From Streptomyces bambusae (GTDB lineage Bacteria; Actinomycetota; Actinomycetes; Streptomycetales; Streptomycetaceae): DNA of 64,000 nt. The notes under the pieces are model-generated. The model was not told the origin of the DNA, did not search any database, and saw only the letters and a list, made by a program, of their open reading frames with translations. Position numbers and translations under genes: made by a program. Location: NCBI RefSeq assembly GCF_020532645.1, contig NZ_JAJAUZ010000007.1, positions 149,922 to 213,921 on the forward strand. Direction: 5' to 3'. Below, piece after piece: positions 24,428-33,341 of the stretch (within the stretch, counting starts at the first letter, position 1; the number at the start of each line of letters is the position of its first letter).

Positions 24428-25518
24428 GTGCCCCCCGGTTCATGGCCGGTTCGGACGCACTGGCCGCCGCGATGGTGGCGGCGGGGTGCCGTTTCTTCGC
24501 GGGCTACCCGATGACTCCTTTCACGGGGGTCCTCGAAGCGATGGCGCAGCGCCTCCCCGGGGCGGGCGGCGTCTGCATGAACGCCGAGAGCGAACTCGAA
24601 GCGATCGGGATGTGCTGGGGGGCTGCCGCGATCGGCGCGCGGGCCGCCACCGGCTCCACCGGCCAGGGCCTGGCGCTGATGCAGGAATCGCTGGCCGAGA
24701 TGACGTCGGCCCGGCTGCCGCTGGTCGTGCTCAACATGGCCCGGGGGCAGGGCGACTACTTCCAGACGACGCGCGGGGGAGGACACGGCGACTACCGTCT
24801 CCCCGTCCTCGCCCCCGTCGACGTGTCCGAGGCCGTCACCCACGTGTCCTTGGCCTTCGGCTGGGCGGAGGCCTGGCGCACCCCCGTCATGCTCTTCGGG
24901 GACTACTACCTGGCCCACACCCACCGATCGGTGAGCATTCCCGCACCCGAAGAACCGGTCACGCCCGCCTGGGCGGTGGACGGCCGCAGCGGCGGCACCG
25001 GCAGGGCCAGACTGATCTCTCCGCTCGGCACGGTCAAGCAGCGCGACGGCCAGGGGGCGCAGGCCGGCTACGACCTGGCGGTCCACTACCGAGCCTGTGC
25101 GGACCGGACCCGGGCCATGCTCGACGGCATCGCACCGCGCATCGAGGCGGAGACGGGCGGGGACACGGCCGTGCTCGTCGTGGCGTACGGCTCACCGGCG
25201 GCGTACGTACGGGCGGCCGTCCGGGAACTGCGCGCCGAGGGCCTTCCGGTCGGCTACGCCCGGCCCGTCACCCTCGTCCCGTTCCCCTACGGCGCCCTCG
25301 CCCGCCTCGCCCGCGGCTGCCGGGCCGTGGCCGTGTACGAGAACAACAGCGGGCAGGCCGTGGACGACGTCCGGCTCGCCGTCGACGGGCAGGTGCCGGT
25401 CGAGTTCATCGGAGGACTCTCCATGGACCCCTCAGGCTTCGGAATCGCCCCCGACCTGGACGTGACCCACCTCAAGGAACGCATCATGCAGCTGGTCGGG
25501 CGGGTGGCGGCACGATGA
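24424..25518 (+). CDS. 2-oxoacid:ferredoxin oxidoreductase, alpha subunit
   Basis: GTG 24424 overlaps the preceding stop, giving 364 residues. GYPMTPFTG near residue 27 is the variant of the YPITPST motif that opens the pyrimidine-binding domain. AESELEAIGMCWGAAAIGA and RGGGHGDYRL follow, with the C-terminal domain from about residue 245 (VVAYGSPAAYVRAAVREL). With the beta subunit it forms the thiamine diphosphate site. Substrate specificity (pyruvate, 2-oxoglutarate, branched or aryl oxoacid) is not readable. Confidence 0.9.
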   Translation: MSAPRFMAGSDALAAAMVAAGCRFFAGYPMTPFTGVLEAMAQRLPGAGGVCMNAESELEAIGMCWGAAAIGARAATGSTGQGLALMQESLAEMTSARLPLVVLNMARGQGDYFQTTRGGGHGDYRLPVLAPVDVSEAVTHVSLAFGWAEAWRTPVMLFGDYYLAHTHRSVSIPAPEEPVTPAWAVDGRSGGTGRARLISPLGTVKQRDGQGAQAGYDLAVHYRACADRTRAMLDGIAPRIEAETGGDTAVLVVAYGSPAAYVRAAVRELRAEGLPVGYARPVTLVPFPYGALARLARGCRAVAVYENNSGQAVDDVRLAVDGQVPVEFIGGLSMDPSGFGIAPDLDVTHLKERIMQLVGRVAAR

Positions 25519-26321
25519 ACGAGCCCCGGTTCCTCCCGGTCGTCCCCACGGACCACCCGCCGGCCTGTGCCGCCTCCCTGGTCCACGACTTCACACCCGA
25601 GCTGATCAGCGTGGGCGCGCACCAGCTCTGCCCGGGCTGCGGCGAACCGATGGCGATACGCGCCGTGGCCGAGGCCGTGGCCGAACTGGGCCTGACCCGC
25701 TCCTGCATCGCCGTGTTCGGCATCGGCTGCTCCACTGCCTTCTCCAACAACCTGGACATCGAGGTCGTCCAGGCACTGCACGGCCGCGCCCCGTCCGTGG
25801 CGACGGGCATCACCCGCATGCGTCCCGACGTGACGGCGCTGACCGTCCAGGGCGACGGAGACATGGTCAACGAGGGCCTGCAGGAGGTGCTGCACGCCGC
25901 CGCCCGCGGTGAACGCATCACGTGCTTCATGCTCAACAACGGCGTCTTCGGCGAGACCGGCGGCCAGATGACGGCGACGACCGTGCTCGGCCAGCGGACC
26001 AAGAACAGCCCGGAGGGCCGGGACGCCCGGCACCACGGCCACCCGATACGGCTCGCCGACCTCGTGGCAACACTGGACGGTGCGGTGTACGTCGCGCGGG
26101 GCGCGGTCGACACGGCCGTCAACGTACAGCGCACCAAACGCATGGTCCTGAAAGCCCTGCAGGCGCAGAAGCGCGGCTTCGCACTCGTCGAGGTCCTGAC
26201 GATGTGTCCGACCGGGTGGGCGGTGGACACCACCCGGTCCGCCCGGTACATGGCGGACCACCACGCGCGGATCCACTCCATGGGCGTCCTCAAGGACACC
26301 GGGGGAGGCAGGAGCCGGTGA
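25515..26321 (+). CDS. 2-oxoacid:ferredoxin oxidoreductase, beta (ThDP) subunit
   Basis: A 268-residue subunit overlapping its upstream neighbour by ATGA. CPGCG at residues 39-43 and the thiamine-diphosphate motif GDGDMVNEG (113-121) followed by NNGVFGETGGQM are diagnostic. It binds ThDP and carries out oxidative decarboxylation of a 2-oxoacid to acyl-CoA. In many relatives an Fe-S cluster also sits here, and Cys39, Cys42 and Cys72 are candidates. Confidence 0.92.
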   Translation: MNEPRFLPVVPTDHPPACAASLVHDFTPELISVGAHQLCPGCGEPMAIRAVAEAVAELGLTRSCIAVFGIGCSTAFSNNLDIEVVQALHGRAPSVATGITRMRPDVTALTVQGDGDMVNEGLQEVLHAAARGERITCFMLNNGVFGETGGQMTATTVLGQRTKNSPEGRDARHHGHPIRLADLVATLDGAVYVARGAVDTAVNVQRTKRMVLKALQAQKRGFALVEVLTMCPTGWAVDTTRSARYMADHHARIHSMGVLKDTGGGRSR

Positions 26322-27316
26322 CACGAGACGAACCCGTCGTCGTCTGCCTCTCCTATCCCCCCGCGTGGGACCCGCGGTGCCCGGAGGACGTCGCACGGGA
26401 CAAACGGGCCCTGACCGCGGTCCACGGGAGCGTCCGGCTGGTGCACTGCCGCCTCGACCGTGCCGGACGGGGCCCGGCCGCCCGACTGGCCCGCCGCGCC
26501 GACGTCGCCGTCGCCCTGAGCCTGCCGGCGGACGTCACGAGGATCGCGCCGCGCCTGAGATGGGTGCAGTCGATGGGCGCCGGTGCGAACGGAGTGCTCA
26601 CGCCGGACCTGGTCCGCGCCGGCATCCGGGTGACCACCGCCTCCGGCGTGAACGCCGGCGCCGTGGCCGAGTTCGCCATCGCCCGGGTGCTCGCCCACGC
26701 CAAACGGTTCGACGAACTGGCCGCGCTGCAGGCGGAGCGACGCTGGAGCCCCTGCCACGGCACCCAACTGGCGGGCAGGACGCTGGGCGTGCTCGGACTC
26801 GGCGCGATCGGCACCGAAGTCGCACGGCTGGCGCAGGCGTTCGGCATGAGGGTGCTCGCGGTCCGCAGACACACGGACCTCGCCGCGCCCCACGTGGAGC
26901 GCGTGTTCGGCCCCCATGACCTGCACGCCGTGCTCGCGCAGTGCGACGCGGTGGTGGCCGCGCTGCCCGACACCGCGGAGACCACCGACCTGATGGGGGA
27001 GGAGGCGTTCGCGGCCATGCGCCCGGGCGCCTTCTTCTGCAACGTGGGACGCGGTTCGTGCGTCGTCGAAGAAGCGCTGGTGGCGGCGCTCCGGTCGGGC
27101 CACCTGGGAGCTGCCGCGATCGACGTCGCGCGCCACGAGCCGCCGGACCCCGCCGACCCGCTGTGGAGTGCACCGCACCTGGCGGTCTCACCCCACGCGG
27201 CGACCGCCGCCGATGCCCACTTCACCGGCCTGTACCGGCTCCTCCAGGACAATCTGGCGCGCTTTCTGAGCGGCCGCCCGCTCGTCAACGAAGTGGACCC
27301 CGCGCTCGGCTACTGA
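26318..27316 (+). CDS. D-2-hydroxyacid dehydrogenase (NAD-dependent)
   Basis: GTG 26318 overlaps the preceding stop and has AGGAG in place; 332 residues. The D-isomer-specific family pattern is complete: GVLGLGAIGTEVARLAQAFG nucleotide site near residue 155, FFCNVGRGSCV, and SPHAA with the catalytic His near the end. Arg in NVGRG and Glu in ARHEPP complete the active site. It interconverts a D-2-hydroxyacid and a 2-oxoacid, so it may feed the oxidoreductase encoded just upstream. Confidence 0.87.
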   Translation: MTRDEPVVVCLSYPPAWDPRCPEDVARDKRALTAVHGSVRLVHCRLDRAGRGPAARLARRADVAVALSLPADVTRIAPRLRWVQSMGAGANGVLTPDLVRAGIRVTTASGVNAGAVAEFAIARVLAHAKRFDELAALQAERRWSPCHGTQLAGRTLGVLGLGAIGTEVARLAQAFGMRVLAVRRHTDLAAPHVERVFGPHDLHAVLAQCDAVVAALPDTAETTDLMGEEAFAAMRPGAFFCNVGRGSCVVEEALVAALRSGHLGAAAIDVARHEPPDPADPLWSAPHLAVSPHAATAADAHFTGLYRLLQDNLARFLSGRPLVNEVDPALGY

Positions 27317-27362
27317 AACCGCGCCCCGGACGGGGCGCCGGACCGGACAGAGGAGAAGGCAA

Positions 27363-27683
27363 ATGACCCCCGAGCGGAAACTGGGCACGATCGGCAGCGG
27401 CGTCCTCTTCGAGAACGACCGGGTGCGCGTCTGGGAGCTGCGGCTGGCTCCCGGGGAGGAGAGCGACGTACACAGGCACGAGCTCGAACACGTACTGGTG
27501 CAGATCTCAGGGGACCGGATCGCCGTGCGGCCGGAAGCCGACAGCGAGGGGCCGTACCGGGACTACCTGGAGGCGGACGTGGTGCCCGGCGCCGTGGTGT
27601 TCGTCGGCCGCGGCGGCGTGGAGACGGCGGTCAATCCCGGAACGCATCCGTACGTCGAGATCATCGTCGAGCTGAAGGACTGA
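27363..27683 (+). CDS. Small cupin-like protein
   Basis: A 106-residue protein with GAGAAGG before the ATG. LAPGEESDVHRHELEHVLVQ carries the His residues of the first cupin motif; the second motif is reduced (VPGAVVFVGRGGVETAVN). It lies 46 bp after the dehydrogenase in the same operon, so a role in handling a pathway acid or metal is likely, but the activity is unknown. Confidence 0.8.
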   Translation: MTPERKLGTIGSGVLFENDRVRVWELRLAPGEESDVHRHELEHVLVQISGDRIAVRPEADSEGPYRDYLEADVVPGAVVFVGRGGVETAVNPGTHPYVEIIVELKD

Positions 27684-27754
27684 ACCCCGCCCCGCTGTCC
27701 GGGCGGGCGCCGTCACCTCGCCGACCCCCGGGCCGGCGCTGCGGGAGGAGCGCA

Positions 27755-29224
27755 GTGGACCAGTTGCTCATCGGAGAGGTCTTCGCCAACGCCGCCCGCG
27801 CGGTGCCCCACCGGACGGCGGCCGTCCTCGGCGACCGGTCGCTCACCTTCGGCAGGCTCGACGCCCTGGCCGACCGGACCGCCGCCGGCCTGCAGGCCCG
27901 GGGAGTGCGACCGGGGGACCGCGTCGCCTGCTGGGCCCGGACGGGTCTGGACGTCGTGGTGCTGTTCGCCGCCCTCGCCAAGGCCGGAGCGGTCTTCGTC
28001 CCGATCGCGGGCACGCTCGGCGGCACGGAGGCGGCACAGGTGGCCGCGGCGATGCGCCCCTCGCTGGTCGCCGTGGGAGGAGACCGACCGGTCGCGGATA
28101 CCACCCTCCTCGCTGCGGCGACCGGGTCCCGAACCGTCCGCCTCGGATCGCTGGTCGGATCCGGCGCGCCGGACCGCCCTGCCCCTCGGGTCCCCGGCGC
28201 CGCAGCCCCGCCGGGACCCTCGGCCGAAACCGACCCGCACGTGATCTTCCCTTCCTCCGGGTCGACCGGCAGGCCCAAGGGCGTCGTCCTGTCGCACCGG
28301 GCGAGCTTCCTGCGTTCGCACCCCGGTTCACAGCTCGAACCGCGCGGCGCGGCCGTCTGCACCTTTCCCCTCTTCCACATGGCGGCGTGGACGATCTCGT
28401 TGCAGCAGTGGCAGGCGCGGGCAGCCGTCGTGTACGTCGAGCGCCCGCGCGGAGAGGCGATCCGGGAGGCGGTGTCCGCCCACGGAGCCACCCGCCTGTA
28501 CTGCATCCCCGCCGTCTGGCAGCGCGTGCTCGACGCCGGCGGCACCCCCCTGTCCACCCTGAGGTTCGCCGACACGGGAACCTCGTCGGTGACGCCCGGT
28601 CTCCTCGCCGCCATCGGCTCCGTCGCGCCGCGCGCGGACGTGCGGGTCTTCTACGGTTCCACCGAAGCGGGCAACGTGGCGTGCCTCGCCGGCGACGACG
28701 TGGCGAAGCACCCCCGCAGCGTCGGCCCGCCCGGCACCTCGGTGCGCGTCCACGTCACCGGGACCGGGGAGTTGCACGTCCGCGGACCGCTCCTCTTCGA
28801 CGGCTACTTCGACGACCCCGGCGCAACCGAAGCCGCGTTCACCGACGGCTGGTACCGGACGGGCGACCTGGCCGACATCGACGCGGAAGGACGGCTCACG
28901 ATCGTCGGCCGAGTGGGAGACGTGATCCGTACGGGCGGCGAGACCGTCGTGCCGGTCGAGGTGGAGCAGGCACTCGCCGGCCACCCCGCGGTGGCGGACG
29001 TCGCCGTCATCGGGCTGCCCGATCCGGTATGGGGAGAGGTGGTGTGCTGTGTGATCGTGCCCCGTTACCCGGCTTCCCCGCCCGGCCTGGACGAGTTGCG
29101 CGCCTTCCTGCACGACCGGCTCGCGGCGCACAAGCACCCCCGACGCCTCCGGCTCGTCGCCACCCTGCCCCGCACAGCCGCCACCGGCCAACTCCGCCGG
29201 CACCAGATCCGGGACAGCGTGTGA
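27755..29224 (+). CDS. AMP-forming acyl-CoA synthetase/ligase
   Basis: A 489-residue adenylate-forming enzyme from GTG 27755 (GGAGGAG upstream). The phosphate loop SSGSTGRPKGVVLSH is near residue 168, YGSTEAGNVA near 303, and GWYRTGD with GRVGDVIRTGGETV in the hinge region. The last domain is slightly short and lacks an obvious PRTATGK-type end, reading LPRTAATGQLRR. It should activate a carboxylic acid with ATP and CoA. With the 2-oxoacid oxidoreductase it suggests a route in which acyl-CoAs are made or consumed around one carbon of chain length. Confidence 0.88.
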   Translation: MDQLLIGEVFANAARAVPHRTAAVLGDRSLTFGRLDALADRTAAGLQARGVRPGDRVACWARTGLDVVVLFAALAKAGAVFVPIAGTLGGTEAAQVAAAMRPSLVAVGGDRPVADTTLLAAATGSRTVRLGSLVGSGAPDRPAPRVPGAAAPPGPSAETDPHVIFPSSGSTGRPKGVVLSHRASFLRSHPGSQLEPRGAAVCTFPLFHMAAWTISLQQWQARAAVVYVERPRGEAIREAVSAHGATRLYCIPAVWQRVLDAGGTPLSTLRFADTGTSSVTPGLLAAIGSVAPRADVRVFYGSTEAGNVACLAGDDVAKHPRSVGPPGTSVRVHVTGTGELHVRGPLLFDGYFDDPGATEAAFTDGWYRTGDLADIDAEGRLTIVGRVGDVIRTGGETVVPVEVEQALAGHPAVADVAVIGLPDPVWGEVVCCVIVPRYPASPPGLDELRAFLHDRLAAHKHPRRLRLVATLPRTAATGQLRRHQIRDSV

Positions 29225-29346
29225 TGCCTGCCTGCACAGCCCCTAAGTTTCCCCGTTGAGGAAACGAAACAGACGGCCATGGTGGGACGATCGTGTGGGA
29301 AATGAGGGCGTGAGAGCCTTTTTCTGATCCACTGAAAGGAAATCCT

Positions 29347-29982
29347 GTGGAGCAGCAGACGATCGGCGTGACGGTGGTCGATTTGGTGGACGAATCCGAT
29401 GACTGCGGGGGTTTTACTCGTACGTTCCAGTGGGCGTGCGACAGGAATCTGTCGGGTTACGTGATCCAAGAAGTGTGGCGCAGTGAGGCATACGGAGACG
29501 GGGTGAATCAAGAGTATGCGCACGAAGATCACTACTGGGAGGTGTGGGAAGTGAGGGACGGGGTCGTGTACGACCCTCAGGGCGGCGCTCTGGACCAGGT
29601 GCCTCACGACGCGTGGCTCAATCCGAGCAATAGCAGCAGGATCGGGAAAACGGGTAGCTGGTCGTTCGTGGCCAATGTGTTCTGGTCCGATTCTTTCGAC
29701 CCCACGTCCGAGGGATTCGCCGTCGGGAATGCTCCTGCTGCGGGTAATTTGCTTTCTTCGAAGGTTGCGCCGAGCTGTCACATGACGGGACTCTTCGCTC
29801 ATCAGCGCGGCAAGACTTGGGATGCTCGCCTCACTGAACAGTTTGCGCGCAACAGGATTCTTTTCCTTGCTTCCGACTTTGGCCCCAAGGACGCCTTTGA
29901 AGAGCTGCAAGAATACGGCTTCTCCGAGGAAGATGCTCGCGAATACGTCCGGAAATACCATCCCAAGGTCAAGAGGAAGTGA
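29347..29982 (+). CDS. Hypothetical protein of less GC-rich composition
   Basis: A 211-residue protein starting at GTG 29347 (AAGGAA upstream). Codons use A and T at third positions far more than the neighbours, which suggests recent acquisition or unusual selection. It has no signal peptide. Blocks such as SGYVIQEVWRS, HYWEVWEVRDG and FAVGNAPAAGNLLSS recall C-terminal parts of proteins linked to extracellular contractile injection systems, but this is memory of pattern, not an alignment. A basic C-terminus (REYVRKYHPKVKRK) closes the protein. Confidence 0.65.
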   Translation: MEQQTIGVTVVDLVDESDDCGGFTRTFQWACDRNLSGYVIQEVWRSEAYGDGVNQEYAHEDHYWEVWEVRDGVVYDPQGGALDQVPHDAWLNPSNSSRIGKTGSWSFVANVFWSDSFDPTSEGFAVGNAPAAGNLLSSKVAPSCHMTGLFAHQRGKTWDARLTEQFARNRILFLASDFGPKDAFEELQEYGFSEEDAREYVRKYHPKVKRK

Positions 29983-30075
29983 TCTTTTGATGCGTGCGGA
30001 TGCGCCGGGTCCGAAGGGTCGGTGCTCTGCCGGGCCGTAGCAGGGCACCGTCGGCGGACCTGCCTTCAACCGGCC

Positions 30076-30137
30076 CCCACCGGAGGAGTGCTCCCTCCGC
30101 GGTGTCACGTCCGCGGCGGGAACACTCCTCCGGTGGG
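30076..30137. terminator. Long bidirectional hairpin
   Basis: A perfect 15-bp stem (30076-30090 with 30123-30137) encloses a 32-nt loop that holds its own CCGCGG pair. It lies between the convergent genes ending at 29982 and 30152. Confidence 0.7.
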
Positions 30138-30151
30138 CCGGTCCGTTCCCG

Positions 30152-31090
30152 TCACTCGTCCACCGAGATGATGACCTTGCCCTTGGCGCGGCCCGACGCG
30201 CTGCGGCTGAGGGCCTGCGGGGCCGCTTCCAGAGGGAAGACGCTGTCGGTGCGGGAGCGGAGAGCGCCCGCGTCGACGAGCGCTGCCATCCGGGCCAACT
30301 GCGCACCGTCCGGCCGCATGAAGAACGGCCGTACGGAGACGTCGTGCAGCTCCGCCTTCTTGTCGGCATCCGTGACGCCGAGCACCGACACCAGGGTGCC
30401 CCCGCGCTTGAGGACGGAGAACGAGCGGTCCTGCGTCTCCCCGCCGACCGTGTCGAATACCACGTCGTACGGCTCCGCTTCGTTCGCGAAGGACTGCGTG
30501 CGGTAGTCGATGACCTGCTCCGCGCCCAGGCCGCGGACCCACTCCACGTCCTCCGTTCCCGCGGTGGCCGTGACGTGCAGCCCCAGGTGCCGGGCGATCT
30601 GCACCACGGCGGCTCCGACCGCCCCGGCCCCGCCGTGGACGAGCAGCCGCTGTCCCGCTTCCACCCGGGCCTGTTCGACCAGCCCCTGCCACGCCGTGAG
30701 CGCCACGAGCGGGATGCCGGCGGCCTCGACGAAGCTCACGGAGGCGGGCATCGGCGCGGCCAGCGCGGCATCGACCACGGCGACGGTGGCGAAGGTGCCC
30801 GTACGGTCCGGAGCCACGCGGAAGAAGACCTGGTCACCGACCGAGAAGCCGGTGACGTCCGTTCCGACGGCAGTGACCACGCCCGCACCGTCGCTGCCCA
30901 GCAGCAGGGGGAAGGCCTCGTCGGGCAGGACTCGCAGGGCCCCTGCCACGATCAGCCAGTCGATCGGGTTCACGCTCGCCGCGCGCATTTCCACCCGCAG
31001 GTCGGAAGGTCGCAGCGGGGGTTCCTGCACGGTGGCCAGACCGACGACTTCGTCTATCTGTCCGTGGGAGTTCAGTACTACGGCACGCAC
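30152..31090 (-). CDS. NADP-dependent quinone-oxidoreductase-type dehydrogenase
   Basis: A 312-residue zinc-independent MDR-superfamily enzyme. Seen are NPIDWLIVAGAL in the substrate domain, GSDGAGVV, the nucleotide-binding GGAGAVGAAVVQIARHLG and YDVVFDTVGG. It lacks the structural-zinc Cys set. Members reduce quinones or activated double bonds with NADPH. It is a single gene, and a truncated relative lies at 52329-52752. Confidence 0.9.
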   Translation of the reverse strand: MRAVVLNSHGQIDEVVGLATVQEPPLRPSDLRVEMRAASVNPIDWLIVAGALRVLPDEAFPLLLGSDGAGVVTAVGTDVTGFSVGDQVFFRVAPDRTGTFATVAVVDAALAAPMPASVSFVEAAGIPLVALTAWQGLVEQARVEAGQRLLVHGGAGAVGAAVVQIARHLGLHVTATAGTEDVEWVRGLGAEQVIDYRTQSFANEAEPYDVVFDTVGGETQDRSFSVLKRGGTLVSVLGVTDADKKAELHDVSVRPFFMRPDGAQLARMAALVDAGALRSRTDSVFPLEAAPQALSRSASGRAKGKVIISVDE

Positions 31091-31309
31091 TACGGTCTTC
31101 TTCTCTCCTCGAGGGGCAGGTGCAGGCCACGGTAGGTGCGCGCCCCGGCACCGGGATCATGCGAAAGCACGCTCATGAGGAGGAGCCGGAGTGGGGATTG
31201 CCGTGAGGCAGCAGGTGTGCAACCAGGGCTCCTCCGGTTGTCCGATCGGGGAGGCCCGCGGTCCGCGTACACCGCCGATCGGCCGTCGACGAGTGCCGCG
31301 GCCGGTACG
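31091..31309. other. Upstream region of the quinone reductase; no gene seen
   Basis: This stretch carries the likely promoter of the leftward dehydrogenase. I see no supported gene in either strand. Confidence 0.4.
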
Positions 31310-31770
31310 GACAGTGAGGGCGCGTACCGCCGGGTGCCGCGAGAGACGGGGAACACGAAGAGGGCCCTGGGAGGAGTCGAGGCGAAGCATCCCGACATCC
31401 ATTTCGTGGACCGGCCGACGACGCTCTCCAAGCTTGCGGCAGGCGAGCTGAAGGACGCGGGCTCGCTCTACCTGCTGGCGTGAGCACCGGAACTCGACGA
31501 CGAGGAAGCGCGCAAGCCGGACCGGAAGCGCAAGGAACCTTCGGTCCCGCCCCGTGCCACGGAGGACGAGAAGCGCTACGAGCCCGCGCCCCGCCGCGCT
31601 GCCCCTTCGGCAAGCCGGAGAAGTCCGAGACCCGTTCCGCAGAGGAGGGCGCCCTCCTGCTCGACGACATGCGCACCAACCACCAACTGAACGTGAAGCG
31701 CCTCACGGTGCCGCCGGTACCGACGTGGGGTGCATGCCTCGAATACCTCAAAAGGAGGGCGAGGAAGTGA
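31310..31770 (+). pseudogene. Decayed coding region of unknown family
   Basis: From about 31310 the codons show strong G/C third positions and a sensible peptide (KHPDIHFVDRPTTLSKLAAG) up to a TGA at 31481-31483. The same frame continues in coding style (PELDDEEARKPDRKRKEPS) to about 31600. Coding character then moves to another frame (CPFGKPEKSETRSAEEG, MRTNHQLNVKRLTVPP) until 31770. One stop and one frameshift explain the pattern. No family is recognised. Confidence 0.45.
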
Positions 31771-31847
31771 AATCGACGCAGTGCCTCCTCAAGGGCACGT
31801 GGAACGACCGGAGCGGTTACACGCTCTACCTCGAAATTCCGGAGTGA
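31767..31847 (+). CDS. Putative 26-residue peptide coupled to the decayed frame
   Basis: GTG 31767 overlaps the preceding stop by GTGA and has AAGGAGG 8 nt upstream. It encodes MKSTQCLLKGTWNDRSGYTL plus six residues and is followed 18 bp later by a strong terminator. It could be a real small protein, or the out-of-frame tail of the decayed gene. Confidence 0.35.
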   Translation: MKSTQCLLKGTWNDRSGYTLYLEIPE

Positions 31848-31865
31848 CCCCGCGCACGGCATGAC

Positions 31866-31901
31866 GGCATACCTCCGGGGCCCGTGTCCCGGAGGTATGC
31901 C
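31866..31901 (+). terminator. Strong hairpin terminator
   Basis: A perfect 14-bp stem (31866-31879 with 31888-31901) and 8-nt loop follow the short rightward frame ending at 31847, so a rightward transcript once ended or still ends here. Confidence 0.75.
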
Positions 31902-32000
31902 CGATAGGACTGGAACCGTCCGGAAGCCGGTGTGAGACTCCGGCACGTTCCAGCATTGTCGGAACCCCTTCGCCGTCGAAGGGGCGGTGCCGGAGGTCGG

Positions 32001-33341
32001 GTGCGGCGCATGGAGATCGAGAACGAGACCTTGGACGTGGTCGGCCAGGGCACAGATGACGGGCTCTCGGCCGGTGAATGTGCTGACTGGGAGAGCCGGC
32101 TGGAGTCCGAACTCCTCCTGGCGCTGGCACAGTGCGGCCCTGAGGAGACGGGGAAGCTGTGGGACTGCGTCTCCGTACGCGACATCCGTACCAGCCCCAA
32201 CCTTTTCGCGGCGTTCCTGGCCCATTGCGAGCTGACCGCCTTCCGCAGGTGCAAGGGTGCCGGACAAGTGATGTCCGGGAACCGCAGCCTCAGCGGGGAG
32301 CTGTCCGTGGAAGCCGAAGAGCTGGTCCTGGAAAGTGAAGGCGAAGTCCTGCAAGAGTTCCGGGTGTTCGTCGACTGGTGCCGCACCGGCTCGGAACTCA
32401 GGCTCCAGGACGTCTTCGGCGTGACGCTGCCACTCGGCGAACAGCCCCCGGCGTCCGGGAGGGGGCAGCAGCCCTCCGGTTCCCCGCGCACGGCAGCGCG
32501 GGTGTCCGACCCCAGTGATGAACTCACGCCCGTCGGCGGCGACTTCGTGGACCGGATCTACTCGTCGAAGAACGTGCGCCTGCTCAAGCGGTATGCGGGC
32601 GGCGACGGCCGGGACCTGGACGCGGCCCCTGAGCTGGCCTGCGAGTTCATCTCGTTCCTCTTCACCCGGTACGGCAGCGAGGTGCGCGGTCACCTGCCGG
32701 CGCTCGCCGAGGCGTACGAGACGGACGACGACTTCCGCAACGAGGTCACGGTCGCGTACGTGGCCTCGGAGTTCAGGCGCATCCGGCAGGGCAGCACATT
32801 CGACGCGATGTACAAACGGTTCGTCGACCGATTCGCCGCCCAGTGCCGGGACAGGGACCAGAGCCGGAAGGAGGACGCGCAGAACGCGGGCGAGCGGCAG
32901 CGGGTGCGCGTCGTCCAGGCGCGGGCCGGCGTGGAGAACGACGGGCAGCAGGCCAGCCTCTACGACCGCCGCCTGGTGCTCCTCGACACCCACTGCGACC
33001 TTCCGGCAGAGGTCCTCGGACCCCTCGCAGACCTCGCCTCCCAGGACGTGGTTCTCGTCTGCGACGTGATCCGCAGCAAAGCGGCCTTCGGCCTGGTGAA
33101 CGCGGCGGTGGCGCACGGCGTGCACCGCAAGCAGGGCATCGAGCGCAGCAGTGCGCTGGCCGGCCTGGTGAAGACCCGGATGTCCAGGGAGAGTGCGGTG
33201 TCCCGGGAGGAGTTCGCGACCGTCCTCAAGACACTCGGCAACGACAACCTGCTGGGCATCCTCGGCCGCATCCACAAGGAGGGCCTCGACACGAAGAACC
33301 GCGCGAACATTCCCCGGGCCCTGACCGGAAGGTGGAAGTGA
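32001..33341 (+). CDS. Hypothetical cytoplasmic protein, two-part
   Basis: GTG 32001 follows GGAGG by 4 nt and gives 446 residues; ATG 32010 is the alternative. Codon use is typical of the host. The N-terminal part (about residues 20-140) is acidic and helical (WESRLESELLLALAQCGPEE, VRDIRTSPNLFAAFLAHCEL). A variable Pro/Ser linker around residues 155-180 leads to a second helical domain (DRIYSSKNVRLLKRYAGGDG, YDRRLVLLDTHCDLPAEVLG, LGNDNLLGILGRIHKEG). There is no signal peptide, membrane helix or known catalytic motif. I do not recognise the family. Confidence 0.75.
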   Translation: MRRMEIENETLDVVGQGTDDGLSAGECADWESRLESELLLALAQCGPEETGKLWDCVSVRDIRTSPNLFAAFLAHCELTAFRRCKGAGQVMSGNRSLSGELSVEAEELVLESEGEVLQEFRVFVDWCRTGSELRLQDVFGVTLPLGEQPPASGRGQQPSGSPRTAARVSDPSDELTPVGGDFVDRIYSSKNVRLLKRYAGGDGRDLDAAPELACEFISFLFTRYGSEVRGHLPALAEAYETDDDFRNEVTVAYVASEFRRIRQGSTFDAMYKRFVDRFAAQCRDRDQSRKEDAQNAGERQRVRVVQARAGVENDGQQASLYDRRLVLLDTHCDLPAEVLGPLADLASQDVVLVCDVIRSKAAFGLVNAAVAHGVHRKQGIERSSALAGLVKTRMSRESAVSREEFATVLKTLGNDNLLGILGRIHKEGLDTKNRANIPRALTGRWK

